From Taylorella equigenitalis ATCC 35865 (GTDB lineage: Bacteria; Pseudomonadota; Gammaproteobacteria; Burkholderiales; Burkholderiaceae_B): a DNA stretch of 64,000 nt. Positions 61,901 to 64,000 of the stretch are shown piece by piece. How positions within the stretch are numbered: position 1 is the first letter of the stretch; the number at the start of each line of letters is the position of its first letter. Where the stretch lies: positions 434,001-498,000 of the forward strand of contig NC_018108.1 of NCBI RefSeq assembly GCF_000276685.1, given 5' to 3'. A program made the position numbers and the translations under genes. The notes under the pieces were generated by a model. That model searched no databases. It had not been told where the DNA came from and saw nothing but the letters and a program-made list of their open reading frames with translations.

Positions 61901-62379
61901 TGATAGTTTGCGTCTGTGAGTTGTGAGATAAGTGCTTGTTCATTAATTCTATCTCCACGCTTAAATAAAAATGAATAAGCCCCTAAAAAACTAGGTGGTG
62001 ATAATTTATATACAGCAGTGGTAGCTGGAATAAGAACCACATCAACTTTACTATGATGAAGTAAATTTAAAGTTTTTAAACGCTCTGAAATTAAATCCTG
62101 ATGCGGAGAAAAAGTATCATATGGCAATGTTTCCCAATCTGGAAACAGCTGAACGTTTAATTCGCCATTAAAAAGTTTAATTTCGTTTAGAAGACGGTGG
62201 GCCTCTAGTGGATCCGCACAAAATATGGCAATGCACTTTTTCTGTTCACGGGCTAATTCGCTAATCCACAAGGCATCGCTAGATCCATGTAGTTTTGGAA
62301 TATCAAATCGATTACCAGTTTTTAGATTTTTCGGAATCTGAATGGAATCAAAAATGTTAGAAGCGAAGGAGGCTGACAC
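58903..62379 (-). CDS. mfd: Transcription-repair coupling factor
   Basis: This 1158-residue SF2 translocase removes RNA polymerase stalled at DNA damage and recruits UvrA. It has the UvrB-like N-terminal region ([28 protein letters not shown]), the RNA-polymerase-interacting domain ([13 protein letters not shown]), Walker A [15 protein letters not shown], DEEH box and [10 protein letters not shown], then QLRGRVGRS. Length matches the family. It overlaps serB by four bases and is divergent from ispDF. Confidence 0.98.
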   Translation of the reverse strand: [1158 protein letters not shown]

Positions 62380-62457
62380 AACAGAGATAATCTATTAGAA
62401 AGCTAATAATTATAGCTTAGTATAATGTTTGTAAGATTAAATTAGACACCAATTAAT
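62380..62457. promoter_or_regulatory. Divergent mfd/ispDF promoter gap
   Basis: A TATAAT at 62421-62426 is a perfect -10 hexamer for ispDF, but the nearest -35-like element (TTAGAA, 62395-62400) is 20 bases away. An inverted repeat AAGCTA/TAGCTT (62400-62418) fills that spacer and could be an operator. The mfd promoter on the other strand is not clear. Confidence 0.45.
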
Positions 62458-63714
62458 ATGTCAATATTCGCAATCATACCAGCTGGGGGTGTTGGTCTAA
62501 GAGCTATTAAAAATAATTTAAACACCCCAGTGGAGCATATCATCCCAAAGCAATACAAACTAATTTCAGGACTGCCTATGATTATGCATTCAGTTAAAAC
62601 ACTTAGTGATTGTGCAGATATTAAGTCCATACATATTGGTATATCTGATAGTGATGAATTTGCGTATGAATTGGAGTTACCAGAACATTGCCACTTGCAT
62701 ACTACAGGAGGGCTGAATAGGGCGGATACTGTTTTAAACACTTTGCTGGAATTGGAGTTTACGCAAGATGATTGGGTTCTTGTTCATGATGCCGCTAGAC
62801 CTGCACTTAAAGCAGAGGATTTGCAAAATTTAATCAATACTTGTTTGAAAACAGGAATCGGTGGGATTCTTGCTAGTAAAGTGGGTGATACCATCAAAGG
62901 TTCTGAAGCAGGCTCTAATCTAGTTGCCAGAACTGTAGACAGATCTAATCTTTGGCAGGCTCAAACTCCTCAGATGTTTAAAGCCCTTGAATTAATTAAT
63001 GCTTTGAAAGGGGCCACAGATTCAGTTACGGATGAAGCTTCGGCAATTGAGTTGTATGGAGGTACAGTCCAATTAGTTCAGGCTAGTAGGCATAATTTAA
63101 AGGTCACATGGCCAGAGGATTTTGAAATGATGGAAAGCATGTTAAAAGGTTCAGATGTAAAAGAAGGACCTGATAGGTCTGATATATCTGATAGGACCGA
63201 TAAGGTGGATAGGACAGAAAGTTCGAATGGATTATATTCCATAAGAGTAGGGCAGGGGTTTGATGTTCACGCCCTCGTTGAAGGTCGACCATTAATTATA
63301 GGAGGGGTTGAAATCTCACATACCCATGGTTTGCTTGGCCATTCTGATGCTGATGTTCTTCTACATGCATTGACAGATGCACTTCTTGGGGCGGCTGCTA
63401 TTGGGGATATAGGTACTTTATTTCCAGATACAGATCCAAAGTATAAAGATTCGGATAGTCGCAAGTTACTAAAAGAAGCATATGAAAAAGTTTCTTCATC
63501 AGGATGGAATGTTATAAACATTGATTCTACTATTCATGCACAAGCTCCAAAGATGAGACCACATATACCTGCCATGATAAAAAATATTGCCTCCGACCTT
63601 TTTATAAATGAGCAACAAATAAATATTAAAGCGAAAACAAATGAGGGTTTGGGATATCTTGGACGAAAAGAGGGCATAGCAGCAAACGTGTCCGTGCTGC
63701 TAGCCAAAAGATAG
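62458..63714 (+). CDS. ispDF: Bifunctional IspD-IspF (MEP pathway)
   Basis: A single 418-residue frame holds both isoprenoid enzymes. Residues ~1-225 are IspD, CDP-ME synthase ([48 protein letters not shown]). Residues ~260-418 are IspF, MECDP cyclase ([11 protein letters not shown], zinc ligands in [29 protein letters not shown], and [12 protein letters not shown]). The joint (~226-260) is a charged repeat-like linker with [16 protein letters not shown]. In Bordetella the two genes are separate neighbours, so this fusion looks derived. Confidence 0.95.
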   Translation: MSIFAIIPAGGVGLRAIKNNLNTPVEHIIPKQYKLISGLPMIMHSVKTLSDCADIKSIHIGISDSDEFAYELELPEHCHLHTTGGLNRADTVLNTLLELEFTQDDWVLVHDAARPALKAEDLQNLINTCLKTGIGGILASKVGDTIKGSEAGSNLVARTVDRSNLWQAQTPQMFKALELINALKGATDSVTDEASAIELYGGTVQLVQASRHNLKVTWPEDFEMMESMLKGSDVKEGPDRSDISDRTDKVDRTESSNGLYSIRVGQGFDVHALVEGRPLIIGGVEISHTHGLLGHSDADVLLHALTDALLGAAAIGDIGTLFPDTDPKYKDSDSRKLLKEAYEKVSSSGWNVINIDSTIHAQAPKMRPHIPAMIKNIASDLFINEQQINIKAKTNEGLGYLGRKEGIAANVSVLLAKR

Positions 63715-63718
63715 AGGT

Positions 63719-64000
63719 TTAGACAGAGTCTTTGCTTGCTAGTACGCCTGCTACGGCATTAACCACTGCCGCTATGCGTCCTACATCCTGAATTTGCTCG
63801 GTAGTGTAACCAGCTTCTTTAGCCCCTTTTATATGAGCTTTAATGCAATGGTCGCACTTGCCGATTATTGAAGCAGCTAAACCATATATTTCAAAATGAC
63901 CTTTTTCGATGCCACCGCTTGTAGCATATGCATTCATGCGAAGTTTCGCTGGTATATTAGCTAACTCTTCGCTTAAATTTGCATATGGATAATAAGTGTT
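63719..64000 (-). CDS. AhpD-like carboxymuconolactone decarboxylase-family peroxidase, C-terminal part (gene continues beyond window)
   Basis: The frame is open from the window edge to the stop at 63719, giving 94 visible residues; the internal ATG at 63937 is not the real start. The catalytic pair CDHC in IGKCDHCIKAH matches the AhpD alkylhydroperoxidase CxxC, followed by the GRIAAVVNAVAGVL helix. AhpD reduces AhpC with lipoyl electrons. It converges with ispDF, with only four bases between stops. A related CMD-family peroxidase is the alternative. Confidence 0.82.
   Translation of the reverse strand, partial: NTYYPYANLSEELANIPAKLRMNAYATSGGIEKGHFEIYGLAASIIGKCDHCIKAHIKGAKEAGYTTEQIQDVGRIAAVVNAVAGVLASKDSV

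Overview
The DNA is AT-rich but carries a typical betaproteobacterial gene set: a complete nuoA-N operon followed by a DUF2818 gene, tpiA-secG-tRNA-Leu just before it, monomeric isocitrate dehydrogenase, azurin, a Bordetella-type porin, mfd beside ispD/ispF, and a wbpM/wlbL-type dehydratase. The best fit is an AT-rich member of the Alcaligenaceae, such as Taylorella. That is an inference from gene content and base composition; no database was searched.

Bases 1-22300 hold a surface-polysaccharide locus. It opens inside a Wzt-type ABC-transporter ATPase, of which only the C-terminal glycan-binding region is visible. One tightly packed forward operon follows (about 1-15485): a methyltransferase/coiled-coil/glycosyltransferase fusion, two secreted transglutaminase-like proteins (the second fused to a duplicated glucuronyl-C5-epimerase-like module and a discoidin-like tail), an AsnB-type amidotransferase, a second glycosyltransferase, UDP-GlcNAc 2-epimerase, a DegT-family aminotransferase and an initiating sugar-phosphate transferase. 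After a 350-base gap come a flippase gene, a reverse-strand pair (acyltransferase with SGNH domain, polysaccharide deacetylase) and a WbpM-like 4,6-dehydratase. Together these suggest an ABC-exported, end-capped glycan whose uronic acids may be amidated and perhaps epimerised after export.

Bases 22300-39200 are core metabolism and transport: icd, a SWIB-domain protein, pyrC, an O-methyltransferase, class I fumarase, a dipeptide transporter with two tandem binding proteins (dppA1-dppA2-dppBCDF), a PIG3-type quinone oxidoreductase, a GNAT acetyltransferase, tpiA and secG.

Bases 39200-42730 begin with tRNA-Leu(GAG). Downstream of it lie a palindrome, six helically spaced TGCAC repeats and a small HicB-like DUF1902 gene, then DoxX, azurin and a major porin. 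This segment separates tRNA-Leu from nuoA, which are often close neighbours in this lineage, so it may be an integration site.

Bases 42730-58130 are the 14-gene respiratory complex I operon plus an enlarged DUF2818 membrane protein. The window ends with serB and mfd (reverse), a fused ispDF (forward) and a truncated AhpD-like gene (reverse).

A recurring oddity is low-complexity or repeat-rich additions at the ends or domain joints of ordinary housekeeping proteins: DppC, SecG, NuoE, NuoG, NuoJ, the IspD-IspF joint and the GNAT protein.
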